Assembly: GCA_933822405.4 (NCBI GenBank)
Contig: CAKOGP040002413.1
Coordinates: forward strand, 52,013 to 116,012
Direction of reading: 5' to 3'
Source: Cylindrotheca closterium
Lineage: Eukaryota > Bacillariophyta > Bacillariophyceae > Bacillariales > Bacillariaceae
DNA: 64,000 nt
Below, one piece after another: positions 20,343-33,376 of this stretch. How positions within the stretch are numbered: the first letter of the stretch is position 1; every line of letters starts with the position of its first letter. A program made the translations under genes and the position numbers. The notes beneath the pieces are model-generated. The model ran no database searches. It saw only the letters and a program-made list of their open reading frames with translations, and was not told where the DNA came from.

Positions 20343-22258
20343 CTCGTATTTTTGCTCAGTTCTGCAGACTAGCGAAATAATATGATCATTCCAAAACGCC
20401 ACCTTTCGAATGCAAAACTTAGTTCCAACTGCCTTATGTACGTGAATCAATAGAATCGAACGCAGTTTGACCAAATCAAATGGAACAGCGCAAATCTGTG
20501 TCTTCAAGAATGCTTTAGCGCTTACTGATCACTTCGTGGAATTACATTTCGCGTTAAAATGCTTTCTTTGTCATCGCGCACGCATTAATACTTTTCGCAA
20601 CAGGCGACCAATCCGTTTCATGTAGGTGCGCGTCAAAGAATACAGAACCACAACTTTTTGAAGGTCGTTTGGCTCACCCTTTTTCGATTCGTTACAGGAG
20701 AGGTATAGAACTAGATACTGGGACGTTTGATTCAAGGCGAGAGCCGAGACACGCGCCTATCAATGTTGGCAAGCTTCGAAAATGATCAAATATTTTTTCT
20801 TTATCAGGCTGCAATTTTTTTTCAAAAATTTCTGTTTGAGTGGTGGTGGTTGTGTTTCCTCTTAACTTTGTATCATCAAATATTCCATTATTCTGTCGAT
20901 TAGAACTACCACCGAAGGTTTCTCAATTGCTTTGCATGCCTTCAGCTAATAGCTCTTTTGCTTCTATGTGTCACAGGATTTGGTTTGTTGTTTCGCGAGG
21001 ACCACACATCATCAATCGAGGAGCCATAAATTAGAATGTATGGAATCCTTAGGCAATCAGGTTTTTGTTTCGCATTGTGGCTTTCCTATTCTACCCCAAG
21101 ACCCAAGATGGTCAAATCACTCGCTGATATTGCCAAATGGGATTTGGGATCTGCGTTCAACTTGGTGCTGATCAACCCACTTTCGGGCATCCTACAATTC
21201 ATCTTCCATTAGTGGCCGTTTGACAGACATTGCGGGTCCATTGAACAGCACAATCTAATCCGGGCGCAAGTTTTACACAATATGCATAGAGGTCAACATG
21301 AAGCTCTTTCTGACCGTGCTGGCCAATAACTGTGGCTGTGGTGTGGTAGCAGCAGGCAGTCCTCGCTGTCGTCGGATTGGATTGTAATACACCCTTCATT
21401 CCAGTAGTCCCCTCCAATGTTCTTTGTTATTAGGTGGCAAAGCATGCATCCCTCCAGGGGATGAAGCCACAATCCATATACTGAGAGATTTATCACCTTC
21501 GAGAGTCATATCATTGAATCGCTTGGATCGATCTTTAATCCGAGTAAGGTGAGCTTTCGAGTCGATTGCAAATGTTGATCGTTGGCCGTGGCCGTTTGAA
21601 TATTTTCAAACAAACAACAACCTTTTGAAAAACAACAACGACAATCTGTTTTTCACAACGACAATCTGCTTTTCGCAACGAAAGCTTTACACACATATTT
21701 AAACTAAATCCATCGAAACATCGAATAGATCACATATACTAGTCGGCCGTCGAGGAGCAGCTCGAGGTCGTTCTAAATTGGTTTGTAAAACAGTCGTACA
21801 TCTCGCCATAAAATCGCACTACCACATTTTAGTGCTTTCCCTCAGTGGAACTTAATAGCGGTATCTGACACTGAAATGAGAAAGAAGAGGTTCAAAGCGA
21901 GTAGGAGGACGATTCTTCGCGGATACTGTTATTGTTCAGGTGCTTGATTCGATTCGTATTAGTCGTCCATGGATGTTTTTGAAGAACCGAACGAAGCCAA
22001 TTAATAAGGCAGTGATTGGTTTGTGAAATTTTTAACATGGTACTCATGGCAGCAACGAGTGTTTCTACGGTAGCGAAATGTGTTTTTACCTGCAGTACTT
22101 GCACTTTCGTTGGTACCAGCATGGTCGATTCAAAACCTCTCATGATTTCGAGAAGGAATCATTGTGCCAACGTACAGTAAGGTTGTTGTGACTTTACGTT
22201 TGATCAATTTTTAGATTTACTTTGCTACCAGTTGGACTTCGTCTTTGATTTCGTTTGC
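20343..22258. other. Long spacer, no supported gene
   Basis: A 1.9-kb stretch between the divergent paralogue D and helicase genes. A minus-strand frame at 21417-21199 contains a few Cys but no start context or known motif, and I did not call it. AT-rich homopolymers occur near 20800-20840 and repeated ACAACGACAATCTG units near 21630-21680. Confidence 0.5.
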
Positions 22259-25200
22259 ATGACTTCGCGACGAGATGTTTCTGGTGGTGGTAACCACAAT
22301 ATGGGACAACGACGATCTGGGCAAACTGGCTTTGTCAATATCGGCTTGGAGCAGAGACTTTTCAGTCTGTGGGAGAAGAGCATGCCATGGTACCTTCAGC
22401 CCATGGTTCTTCATAGTCATCCATCGCATGCAGATGTCAGCTCCTACGAGCAGCTGGCCGACTTTGTTGGAGTTTATCTTCCGGAACCTCCTCAACCAGG
22501 CGAGGAGTACGAGTCGCCGTTTCCAGCGTATATTAGAAACAAGCACATGACACACTTAATGTTTGTCGAGTATCGAGGTTTTTCAAGGAATGAGAAAGAC
22601 TATCGTCGCAACCAAGGAGATTGGCTGAACGAAGCAGAGTACTTCGAAGATCACGACGTAGTGCGAAGTCCTTACCAACAGTGTCTGGTTATGAACCAAG
22701 ACTTCTCTCTTCTTGTCCGTTCTGAGAATGGATATGAGGGCACTCTTGTTCGCACCAAACGGAAGCCACCAAAACCTGTCCCTATGCTTTCCAAATCATT
22801 TTCTACCGAGAAGAATAGCACGACGCAATATCATGCATCAATGGAAGATATGTATGATGAGTGGAAACTCATTGATGATGAGACCTCCAGGATCCTGGGA
22901 CGAAAGCAAATCGCGTTGACACCTTTGAAGCTTTTCCTCGAACCGAAGACATTCCCTACTGACACGTTAAGTGAGTACGCACTTCTCTCGTCACCTGCTC
23001 TTGCGCTTCGGCGATCGGATGAATTCATTGAAAACCAAAATGAAGGCTCCGCTCCAGAAGGCTGGCTGCAGACGCTGGAAGGCGTATACTGCCTCGTAAA
23101 AGGTTTTGTTTACAACACCAGAGGCAGTCGTCTCATTGGATGGAGACGGATGGAAGGCCTAACGAATCTCGGTCTGTCATCGAATAGACCAACTTCGAAC
23201 ACCGATCGCGATCTCTGCCTCTATTTTGATGACGTATCGAAGCAGTTCGCTGTTCGGCCATTTGATATTGGTTGTGGAGAGCTGCACCTATTTGAGCTCT
23301 GCCCACCAGAGCTAGCTTCTACAAAACTTCCCTCTCGAGAACATTTTGATCCTTCAGACCAATCGAAAAATATTGCTTCATTGTGGACGGCACATCTCTG
23401 CGGAGAGGGCCATTTCAGTATCCCGTTCGAATTAGCACCTGTAGATTACTTCCTAAAACGGGGAAGTGAGCAGAAGTTTAATACAAACAAAGAAAAAATT
23501 GCTGGTCGAGAAACAGGTTGTGACACTTCGCTGACAACAGATTTAAACGAATTGACAGGAGAAACGATCAAGGGATCAGTTGAGGAGTCGTCTGGTTCAG
23601 CAAAGAAAAAAAGGAAAAGGAAGAAAAAGCGGAAGAAAAAGAAGACCATGGCAGAGTCCCTGAGCGCCACTGACACTGATGTGCAGCCTTCAATCGAACA
23701 GCTTTCCGTTGAGGTCGAAAGTGAAGCAGCTTTAGAACAACCTACACTCGATTTGAAAACGGATGATGTGATTCCAGTCAAGGTGGACCCACACCCTAGC
23801 GCTGCGCTGATTGGAAACTCTTCTGCTATTAGCGCCGAGGAAGCTAAAGAACCGAAGACGCAAACTGATGAACTTCATCCGAGTAATCATTATGACAACC
23901 ATGTACGTTTGAGTTCGAATGATAGGGCAATTGATAACGGCTATTCAGCAGAACATGGTTGTAATGAGTTGGACTTTTCAAAGTCAATTATTCAGCATGA
24001 TGAAACTCCAATGGATCTTACATCCACCCTACAGAGATTGTGTGAATGGCTAGATGAAGAGTTGTCACGAAGCCCATATGAATTGAACAAGTGCGAGCTG
24101 GGTGACCTCGTCGGTTTTGAAGAGGAGCCCAGTATTGCAACTATTTCAAACTTTCTCTTTCAAACGACACCACATGACTCCGGGGATCTCTACTGGCTTC
24201 GAATTTCCGAGACTACAACAAGTAGTATCTTTTGTCGGCTGCTATCTTCATCAGACATCGAGGCCTCAAGAGTAGCTGAATGGATCCAAGCAACCGCTGG
24301 AGATCTATTACTCAAATGCGTGGACAACTGTCGCACAAAGGACGTTTTTGCCTTGTTGAATTGTGATGAAGCGACTGATTGGTTCCGAGAAGAGGCGAAT
24401 AGTGTGTTACGGGATCTCTTGCAAAAAGACCGTTTGACAGATATCATTGATTTGATGAGTAACCACAAAGCAGTCCCATTTATTGAGACGAACTTGCTTT
24501 GCCAAATCCTTGGCACATTACCAACAAGAAGGGGAGGAAGCGAACTCGGCAATTCTTTTGCGAAGGCAATATGGAAGGTACGGTTGGAATCGACGGATGA
24601 CAAAAAAATCGTCACGGAATGCATGTCCAACAAGCTTAGTAAAGACGCGGCCCGACGAGTTATGCATGCATTGAAGAAAGGAATGCAGCACTTGAAGAGG
24701 CAACTAAAAGCAGAGAAACAGAAAGCAGAGACCATCGATCCGGCGATTTCGGACGAAAATACACCTACCGAACTGGCTCCAGCTGCAAGCGCTGTACGCG
24801 AAAATGATACACAAAGCGCACAAGAAAGTATCAAACACTTTCAACTACTTATCGATGACTCTATCAAGTCGCATGCAGAGCGGCTAAGGAATTTGAAAAG
24901 TACTGTCACTAATGGCACTCGAATTCAACCCGATCAACAAGAAATTGATGATACAGGAACACTTGTTGAAGCTGAAGATCAAGCCCACAGCGTCAGTAGT
25001 GTACCGCCGCCAGCTCTATCACCGACAGAAATAGCTGCCGCTATGGCCAGATGTGCCACCCTCGACCAAAAAGAAGCTGAAGAAATCGTCAACCGTGTGG
25101 AAATGTCGCTTGATTTGTCCAATTGGAGCACGACATCCGAATGGGTCGTGGAAATTACGGAACAAGCACACAAGTGGTTCCGCAAGCGATCCAAGAAGCA

Positions 25201-28200
25201 ATATGGCCTTTGCGAGCGTGTAGTTCGCAGGATGCAGCTTCTCTCGACTGGAAGGTGGCCATACGTGTTATGCAAGCCTGTTCGTACTAGCAAAAGTGTT
25301 TCGATAAATCTCTACGAGTCTAAGATTGACTCAGGGAGCCGTATTCTTTGGGAGGTAGCTGTATCTTTTTCTCCACGAAGGTCGCGTGAAGGGGAGTACT
25401 TTGGCGAACAGGTAATTCGTGTATGGGATATTGTTGTCAATCACGACGCTCTCACTACGGCTATTGATCAAGCAGTAGAACGAGCAGTCGATCGGATCGA
25501 GAAGTCTCACATTCGTGGAGAAAAGTGCCAAGTGTTCACGGAATTGGACGGGTATGGAGGCAGTGTTGAAAACAACGGGGAGAAAGGGAGTCAGTGTATT
25601 ACGCAGCGTATCCCTAAGGTTTTTCAGATGAAACAAGGGGTGAAAGGTCTTGACGTACCAACGAAGGCAGTATACTATGCTCCAGCAAATGATGATGAGA
25701 AGCAATACAATCTTTTGAAGTTTTATGAAATGAATGCCGAGGCTGTTGGGCTGCTGTTGGACGGAGATGTGGATAATGCCGATTTACCATTTACTCCTGG
25801 GCCACAAGAGCACGAAATAATTCATTTTAATCCAAACCCAAAACGCAGTCTGTTGTTGCAAGGAAGAAGTGGGACAGGTACGAGACGTTCGTTGTATTTT
25901 GACGAGCGTGTTGATGTGGAAGGGGTCGCTCATAGTGTTTGCTGTTACTTTGCTCAAAAGGGAAGACCACATGTCTTGTCTTTCGAATGTGGGCAGAGGG
26001 TATATCGTTGGCTGGAAGCAATGATGACGATATGCCTCCTCGGCAGCTATTTTTGACCAAGAATGATGTGCTTCGCCGGGAAGTGGAAAGATCATTTAAG
26101 TGTATGGGTCTAGCTTGGAGAAAACGACACAGGAGTACACACCAAGCAGCTCCAATGCGGTTTCCAGATGACGAGAATAGTAATAGCATTACCTTTCCTC
26201 TGTTTTTGACATCATCAGAATGGCTGGATATTTTGGACGGAGAATTGTCCGGGGAACGCTTTTTCTCGTCTAAGGAATTAGAGACCCGTATCAGCGCTAG
26301 GCTGAAAGATGACACGGCCCAACGTGGGCTAGAGGAGTTTTTCGATAATACAAACAGAGACACTTCTGGTGAAAGGGATTCCAAGTCTGGTGCTAGAAAA
26401 GAAATGACCTTCAGCAGATTTTGCACCCTTTGGTCCAAAATCAATTCCAAAACTAAGTCGAAGATGGCTCCCGATCAGGTATGGCTCGAGATAAAGAGTC
26501 ATATCAAAGGATCTGTGGCGGCATTACATCTCGAAGATGCTTTTTCGTCTTCACATATTCGCTTCTTGAGTCGAGATGAGTATCTTTCTCTACCACGAAA
26601 GCAATCAAGACTCGATCAGCCCTCAAGGCAAGAGGTTTTTGACCTATACGAGAGGTATGAAAAAATGAAAAAGGGCAAGTACTACGATGAAATGGATATA
26701 GTATACCATCTTGCACATCGGATTCCACCTCGACAAGAGCTTAAACAGCTTCCGACTTGCCCCATCCCTGTCGATGCAGTTTATGTCGACGAAGTGCAAG
26801 ACTTTACACAAAGTGAGCTGTTGCTTTTGGCAAGATTGTGCAATGACTCGAACAGTCTCATGCTGGCCGGAGATACTGCTCAGAGTATTACTGCCGGCGT
26901 TTGGTTTCGGTTCGCGGATGTGCGACAACTGTTTTACGGTCAATTCGGCGGCGATGAACCTCGCTTGCAAAAGTTGACCCACAACTATCGTAGTCACTCT
27001 GGAATTCTCCATCTTGCGGCAGCTGTGGTCGAGCTGCTGTATCACTTCTTCCAAGAGAGCTTAGATAGGTTGCCGCCTGATTTTGGTCTATTCCCAGGGC
27101 CGAAACCTGTAGCGATGGTTGTGTCGTCAGTCGAGGATTTGGTCCTTATGTTGGATGGATCCAAACGGGAGACATCAAGAATTGAGTTTGGAGCCCATCA
27201 AGTGGTTCTTGTGCGGAACGAAGAAGCGAAACAGCATCTACCTGAGGAGTTTGGTGTTGATAAAGACTGGGTGATGACGGTAAGATGCGAGAATGAAGAC
27301 AGGCAGGTGATCGAATGATTCTTGGCTCATGTTTGCAATCTGTGTTTCCTGGAAGGTGCAAGAATCAAAAGGATTGGAGTTTGATGACGTTCTTGTCTTG
27401 AATTTCTTCCAAGATTGTAAGTACTATCTCTTCAATTTGTTTAGTCGCACAATTGAATTTATTCAACTATCTGATCACTGTATTCCTAGCCCCAGCAGGT
27501 GACTCGTGGAGGGTGATATCCAACTATGGGTTGGAGCAGGCAAAAAGTTACTACGACGAATGTGAATCAGGGTCTCAAACGTTTCAATGGGAAGATATCA
27601 GCGCAACCCAACAAACTAGACCTCTTGCTTTCGATTCAGAGCAACACAAGACGCTCGAAACTGAACTCAAAATTTTGTATACAGCCATAACTCGAGCAAG
27701 AGTCAACGTGTTTATTGCTGAGATGGATTCTTCGCTTTGCCAGCCCATGTTCAACTACTTCCGTCGGCGCAAGCTTGTCGAATTTGTTTACAACGATGAT
27801 GGTCAAGGATTGTCTTCTCTACCAGTCTTTGGGCAGATCGACACCGTTGATGAATGGAAAGCACGCGGTCAGTATTACCTCAATAGTGCTGGTGGGCACA
27901 ATGAGAACATTGCTGCACTCCGGCTTGCCGCGCGGTGCTTTGAAAAAGCTGGCGAAACTACGAAGATGGAACGAGCGCTAGCTTATGCTGCATTCCTACG
28001 CATCGAAAGACAAGAGACCGAGGGTCCAAAGAAAAAGAAACGTGGAACGGAGAAGAGACTGGAGCGATATAGGATTGCTCTCAATCTCCTTGAGACCGGC
28101 GACACGGAGTTTCTTGTGAAAGCAGGTTTGTGCCTGGTGCGAACAGGAAGTTCTGAGTTTGGTCGGGTGGCGAAAATGCTGGATACTCATTCGTCTATTC

Positions 28201-31200
28201 GCTATGCGACCCGGGTGTTATCCGACCATACGCCGAACAAGAGACCATCTGCAGACGAAAGACGCAACTTTTCATATGCATCTCAATTGTACTTTAGTTG
28301 TATCTCCGGCAAAGACCGGTCAGTTGATGAGCGCAGCCAGTTGATGGTGGATTGTTTTCGGTGTTGCGTTTCGTCGTGGGAAGAAAATGACCTGGAACGT
28401 GCCTTATCCCTTCTGGACAGCAATTCTCGGCTTTCAAGCAACGTGATATTGGATCTTGCATCTGTTTGGTCGGGCACAGAAACAGAATACCCCAGTCCTA
28501 TTTCGTACTGGATTTCCGATATTGGTAAAAACTCCGGGGCTTCAAGACGGCTCCAAGAATCGATGACAAAAACAGCTCGTATTGCGTGCCGTCAGTGTCA
28601 TATACAGAACAATAGAGACGGGCTTTCAAGGGCACTGTCTGTCATATCAACGCGAAAGGAACGAATTCAGCTACTATCGAGTCTTGAAACAAATGCAGAA
28701 TCATTTCTGCTCAAATGCAAGTGGAGTTCAGAGCACCCTGCTTTCTGTACGGATGCTGGCCCGGGAACTTTCGAAAAGCAAGATAAGCTCGTGGATGTGA
28801 CTGATCTTCTTTTAAATGAATTGCTCGGCGATGATGACTTTGATGGTGCAGCTAAACTGCTATCGCAGAGAGGGCAGCTACTTCGAGCAGCCGATTGCAT
28901 TGGAAGCAAACGCGATGTCGGTTCAAAGAATATGGCTATTTCATTCAAGATCTTGCATATAGAGCTTATTCAGGGCTGTCCAAGCAGTGGAGACAAAGAT
29001 GTTGATTTGGTTTCCCAACAGCTCAGTGCGATTGTAAAGGAGTATGAAGGGACTGGGAGTGGTCTGTTGGCTGAGACAAAGCTGGGCTTGCTTCTTGCAC
29101 AAGCAAGACATACCAATAAAGTAAACGACTGGGAAACATTGGTTAAAGCTGCAGACGGGGCATTCATTTTGTGGAAACTTGATATCTGGTTTTCATTGCT
29201 AGAAGTTGCAGCCGAATCCCCAATTGTGAGGAAATTGGATTCATATCTGACGATTGATTCACTGTTGAAAATGGGCAAGGAAATCCAGGATATAATCTCT
29301 CATTTGAGAGATGGAACGTCGACTGATGGATCGGCAGTTGCGGCAATTCATTCATTCTTTCGATTGGAGGTCAGTCCTCTTGATCCTGATTTGGTGTTGA
29401 CGGCAGTCGTTACAAACTGGCGTTTAAGGACTGCAATGAAAAAGACCGGTATCAAGCTTTCGCCGTCAGCACTCGCATCAAAAGCATTAATGGTGCCAGT
29501 CAATGCGAAACAAATCAATCATATGCTTGCACTCTACTGCTGCCACCTCTCAATTGACGTATTGAATCGTGTTCAAGAACAAATCAAGCCTACCATTGTT
29601 CAAAGAATATCTGGGGCAATTTCTATCGCTGAGCCCTCAGACCTCCTACAATTTCGCCTATATTGCTTCGAAGAAATGAAGACAATTGCCAATCTTGGAC
29701 TTGCACTCGAAAAACAGAAGAGTTCTCTTTGGGGGTCGAAATTATATGAAATTGAAGCAGGCCGAAACTCAGCACTATCCGATTTCTGGAATTTCATTAA
29801 TTCTTATGTTGGTACACCTGTTCATTATTCCGAGGACGCTAGCAAGGTTGGCCGAGAAGGCTGCATTACTATCAAAGGCAAACCAATCTTAGATTGTCTC
29901 CGGAACTTTGCACTTTCTTTTTGGTATGACCTGCCACAAAAGCAGAGAAAAACTTCATTCGAGGAGGTGCTGAAACTATGGAGAGCTCTTGATATCTGTC
30001 TACAGGCAAGTGATCGATCTGTTGAACTTTTCGGCAAGAAGCTGAATAGCGCAGAGCATTTGCAAGATGCGCAACGAGATTATGAAAAAAACAATATGCA
30101 CCATTTTATCAAATCGAAGACAAAAATAAAGGCAAAGAAGGTCACTGCTGTGAAGACAATCTTTCGAATGTGGAAGTGGGCGCTGGAATCTGCAAAGACG
30201 AACCTTTTCAACTCCATCACGTTGGTTGAAAGGCTAATAAAAGAAACCTCAGAAAGGAAAACTTTGAAAACATTGCCGATGCAGTATCAGATCAGTTTGC
30301 TTGAGACCAATTGTGTGGCGCTCCTTGCAATGATTTCTTACCGATACAGTGAATCTGGCTCCAAAAAAATTTGGCTTGCGCTACCGGAAAAACGATACAT
30401 TGAGATGTACTTGGTGGGCGACAGTGGCACTGGCAATGCATTTGGACGAGGATTTGGAATCCGCCTATTGGATACCATTCATAGCATTGAGAAAAAAGAC
30501 GTGACATTCACATTTTTCAATCGTTTTCTGCTGCACTTCGAAATTCTTGCCGACACTATTCGTGATTTGCTGTCATCAGAGAAGGAAGACATTGAGTGCT
30601 TAGTGCGATGTATTACCCTTGGCTTTTGCATCCTCTACAATGCGATTATGTTGGCCCATGGTGGAAAGTCAATGGGAAGGAGCGATATTGAAAACGATCT
30701 GAACACGCTGCCTCGGATTCCAACGAGTGCTAACATACTTCGGCTCGCTTTGAAACTTCGAGAAGTCTTGAGTGTGTTACAGAAGACTCCAAATCAATGG
30801 GATATTTCAGACGCCAAACAAGTTTTGCATGAATCTTCCACAGCACTTGAGCTATTCAAGTTAGTTCATAGGGTGTTTGAAGCGTCGACACGAGATAGGC
30901 TTGTACTTTTTGGAATAGAGCGCGACGCAACCAATGGTTCCTGTGCGATGATAAGAAACGAAACCAGTGCATTCACTCTGATTGCAAATACCATTGGGGC
31001 TTTCGAAGCTACAGTAATTGAAAGAGCTAGTGCAGAAGCAACAGGCGATATGTTATTGGCCCTTCTGTCTAATGACCCATTTCCCACTAAAGACCTCTTG
31101 TCTAAGAATTATCGGAATCACCATACTGGTGAAACTGACGAGGTTTTGATTGCGAGTAGTTATGGTGAACGGCAAGAAGCTGCCAGGAAAATACAAAGAC

Positions 31201-32159
31201 TGCTTTGCAACCGACACTACAAAACGGCGGACGCAAACTACGCCAATAAGTGTATCGATTATTTTCGAAAGTGGAAGATGGCCATGGTGATTCAGCAACA
31301 AATACGGCTTTTTTTGGCTCGAAAAAAGGAAACTTCGGCCAAGTCAGAAATCATTCCAGAACCCAGTGGTGCTGCGACTACAGGGACAAGGCACCCCCTT
31401 GCATCTATTCCGAATCGATGGGCTGATATGGGGTTTGTTCGAGATCAACAGCTGAAGTGGCAATCGTCCCTTCATTCAAGATCGCCCTTCTTCTTCGATG
31501 ACGCTGAGTGTGTTTATTGCGGCCTCACTTTCTGTCCAGAGATTGCTGAATCAAGGCGACAATGGTGCCAAATTAATTTTCCTGAGATGTCATACAAAAG
31601 TTCATCACAAACCTATAACCAGCAGTTCTTTCAGGAACAGATACTTTTCTCTCGTGGTGTCGGTGCTCGCCATTTAAAATTGGACAGACACGAAGCAAAC
31701 CAGAACTTGGTACATCATACTCTGGATCAATTAATCCTCATCTGTGCCCGTGTTGACATTGGTGGAAATATGCTGCAACAAGCTATCGATGCCTGCGAGA
31801 GCGAAAGCCGGAGAGGAGGTACTTTTGTTTCTTGGTACCTTAGTCGAAAAGAAGAATTCTACAACAAGTATTCCACCATGATGTCGATGTTGCAGCAAAT
31901 GCAACAACTCTGCATTCAAGGAAACATACAACAACTTTGCAATTCAATAGACTACTTCAAGACCGAGTCGTTTGTGCCACAATCATTCCTGACGGAGAAA
32001 CGGAACGAAGAGAAGCAAATTATGTTGGAAGCAGATGAGATTGATAGCGAGTCTATTCATGACGGTGGGCAAAACCATGAGGAGGAGGGAGATAGCGAGG
32101 AGGAAGATTACGACTTTGAAATGTTTCTGAACAAGGGTGGGAAGAAGAAAACCTTTTAG
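22259..32159 (+). CDS. Giant TRANK1-like UvrD/SF1 helicase-domain protein
   Basis: Four exons: 22259-25877, 25961-27279, 27356-27416 and 27490-32159, with introns of 83, 76 and 73 bp; the exon sum is an exact multiple of three and gives 3222 residues. The start is ATG 22259. Splicing restores all SF1 helicase motifs: P-loop 'GRSGTGKTT' split across intron 1 (~residue 1205), 'VDEVQDF' (~1483), 'LAGDTAQSI' (~1507), 'VQESKGLEFDDV' built across intron 2 (~1647) and 'LYTAITRAR' (~1728). A Lys/Arg run near 450-463 is a likely nuclear signal. After the helicase comes a ~1100-residue helical region, an IQ-like basic stretch (~2895) and a Cys-rich 'CVYCGLTFC' (~3005), then an acidic C-terminus. This layout matches animal TRANK1 and its protist relatives, whose job is poorly known. 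Confidence 0.88.
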
Positions 32160-32241
32160 GATAGTCACTGAGTAGTCCAGAAATCTGCAGTATAAACAAT
32201 ACACGCAATAGCTCTATTACACTTTGCCCCTCCGTCGCTTA

Positions 32242-33042
32242 TTAGGTTCCTCTAATCTTTGAAAAAAAATGGCGAAGAAAACTCTGGCGCTCAGACCGAC
32301 ACGCTTTTGGAAGCGGGTCAAGTGCCTTCTCTTCGAGACGCTTGCAGATTGTTTCCTTGGTGTGCGCAATGTCGTCAATTGGAGCTCCTTCAATCAAAAC
32401 GTATGGAACTCCAGGATGCTCGGGAGTATTTCGAGCATTGTGAATCTCCAATTTTCTTCCCTGTAGGTCAAAACATTCGTCGATTGCGGGAAAGTCTACC
32501 TTGGGGATTACCAAGCCAGCACATTCCTTCATCAATGCCTTGGAGTCCTGAGACTTGTTATCCATCTTTGGCCCTTCAGCACAATAGGTAAACTCAACTG
32601 CATAATCCAGTCCAAACAGAGTCTTGATACACGATTCGTAAACATCCACGTCGCCCTCCTTCTGACCGTGCTGATAGACGACCGCTTCGCTATCAAAGCA
32701 ATCCTTCTTGCCATCCGATTGTTCGTTGATACAGTTCTTGTACCAGCACGCACGTTCTACCGAATTGTAGGGTCCACTGCCACACTGCTTGGTGGCAAAG
32801 TAGGCGTTTCCCCATGGAACAAAGTCATAGTCTATATAGTTGCGTAGCTCGAGATCCTCCCAAATGGGTTGCCAAACTTCAGTCACAAATTTACGGCAGA
32901 ATGGACATTGGGCTTCGCCATAAAAGCGTACTACTACCTTTGGCTTCTCAGAGCTGACCTCATCAGCAGTGGCACAATCCGATAATTTCAGGAGAAGGAG
33001 AGCAAGAGCTAGCAAGAGCCAATTCGTTCCAAACGACGTCAT
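32242..33042 (-). CDS. GILT-like thiol reductase
   Basis: A 266-residue protein. I chose the ATG at 33042 because it starts a clean signal peptide ('MTSFGTNWLLLALALLLLKL'); an ATG 72 bp upstream is in frame. The active site CPFC sits at about 46-49 in 'GEAQCPFCRKF', followed by 'DFVPWGNA', a Cys-rich 'CWYKNCINE' and 'VPYVLIEG'. This is the gamma-interferon-inducible lysosomal thiol reductase family, which reduces protein disulfides in acidic compartments; in algae and plants the roles are less clear. It probably acts in the secretory pathway or vacuole. It ends 82 bp from the convergent helicase gene and its start faces the DUF1517 gene 334 bp away. Confidence 0.88.
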   Translation of the reverse strand: MTSFGTNWLLLALALLLLKLSDCATADEVSSEKPKVVVRFYGEAQCPFCRKFVTEVWQPIWEDLELRNYIDYDFVPWGNAYFATKQCGSGPYNSVERACWYKNCINEQSDGKKDCFDSEAVVYQHGQKEGDVDVYESCIKTLFGLDYAVEFTYCAEGPKMDNKSQDSKALMKECAGLVIPKVDFPAIDECFDLQGRKLEIHNARNTPEHPGVPYVLIEGAPIDDIAHTKETICKRLEEKALDPLPKACRSERQSFLRHFFSKIRGT

Positions 33043-33376
33043 TTTCGAGGATCGCAGTGGCAAGAATGAATGAATGGATTCGTTTTCTTCGATCTTTTGG
33101 ATCTGTGACCACATTATATTTAGTCGTCTGGGTCTTGGTTGACTGACTAGACTGCTCGCTTCCTGATGACGTCACTCGGAAATGCCACAGTTCAATTTTC
33201 ATTTGTGTCAACATTCCCGGTACGATAGTACTGTACAGCAGAGGTTACAAGAGGATAAACCATCGCCGTTTCAATCCACATCACCACAAGACAAGCACTG
33301 AAAGCACAAGTGAAACAAGAGGAAGACCTATCGGTGTTGAATTTGTAATTGCGTAGCCAAAGAAACAATTTTGATC
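33043..33376. promoter_or_regulatory. Divergent promoter region between GILT-like and DUF1517 genes
   Basis: A 334-bp head-to-head spacer with no gene. A GTAC-rich palindromic patch lies at about 33218-33237. No confident TATA or Inr element. Confidence 0.35.

Noticed and set aside
21199..21496. Minus-strand frames with several Cys, possible small secreted gene
   Set aside because: No signal peptide, no convincing ATG context, no known motif.
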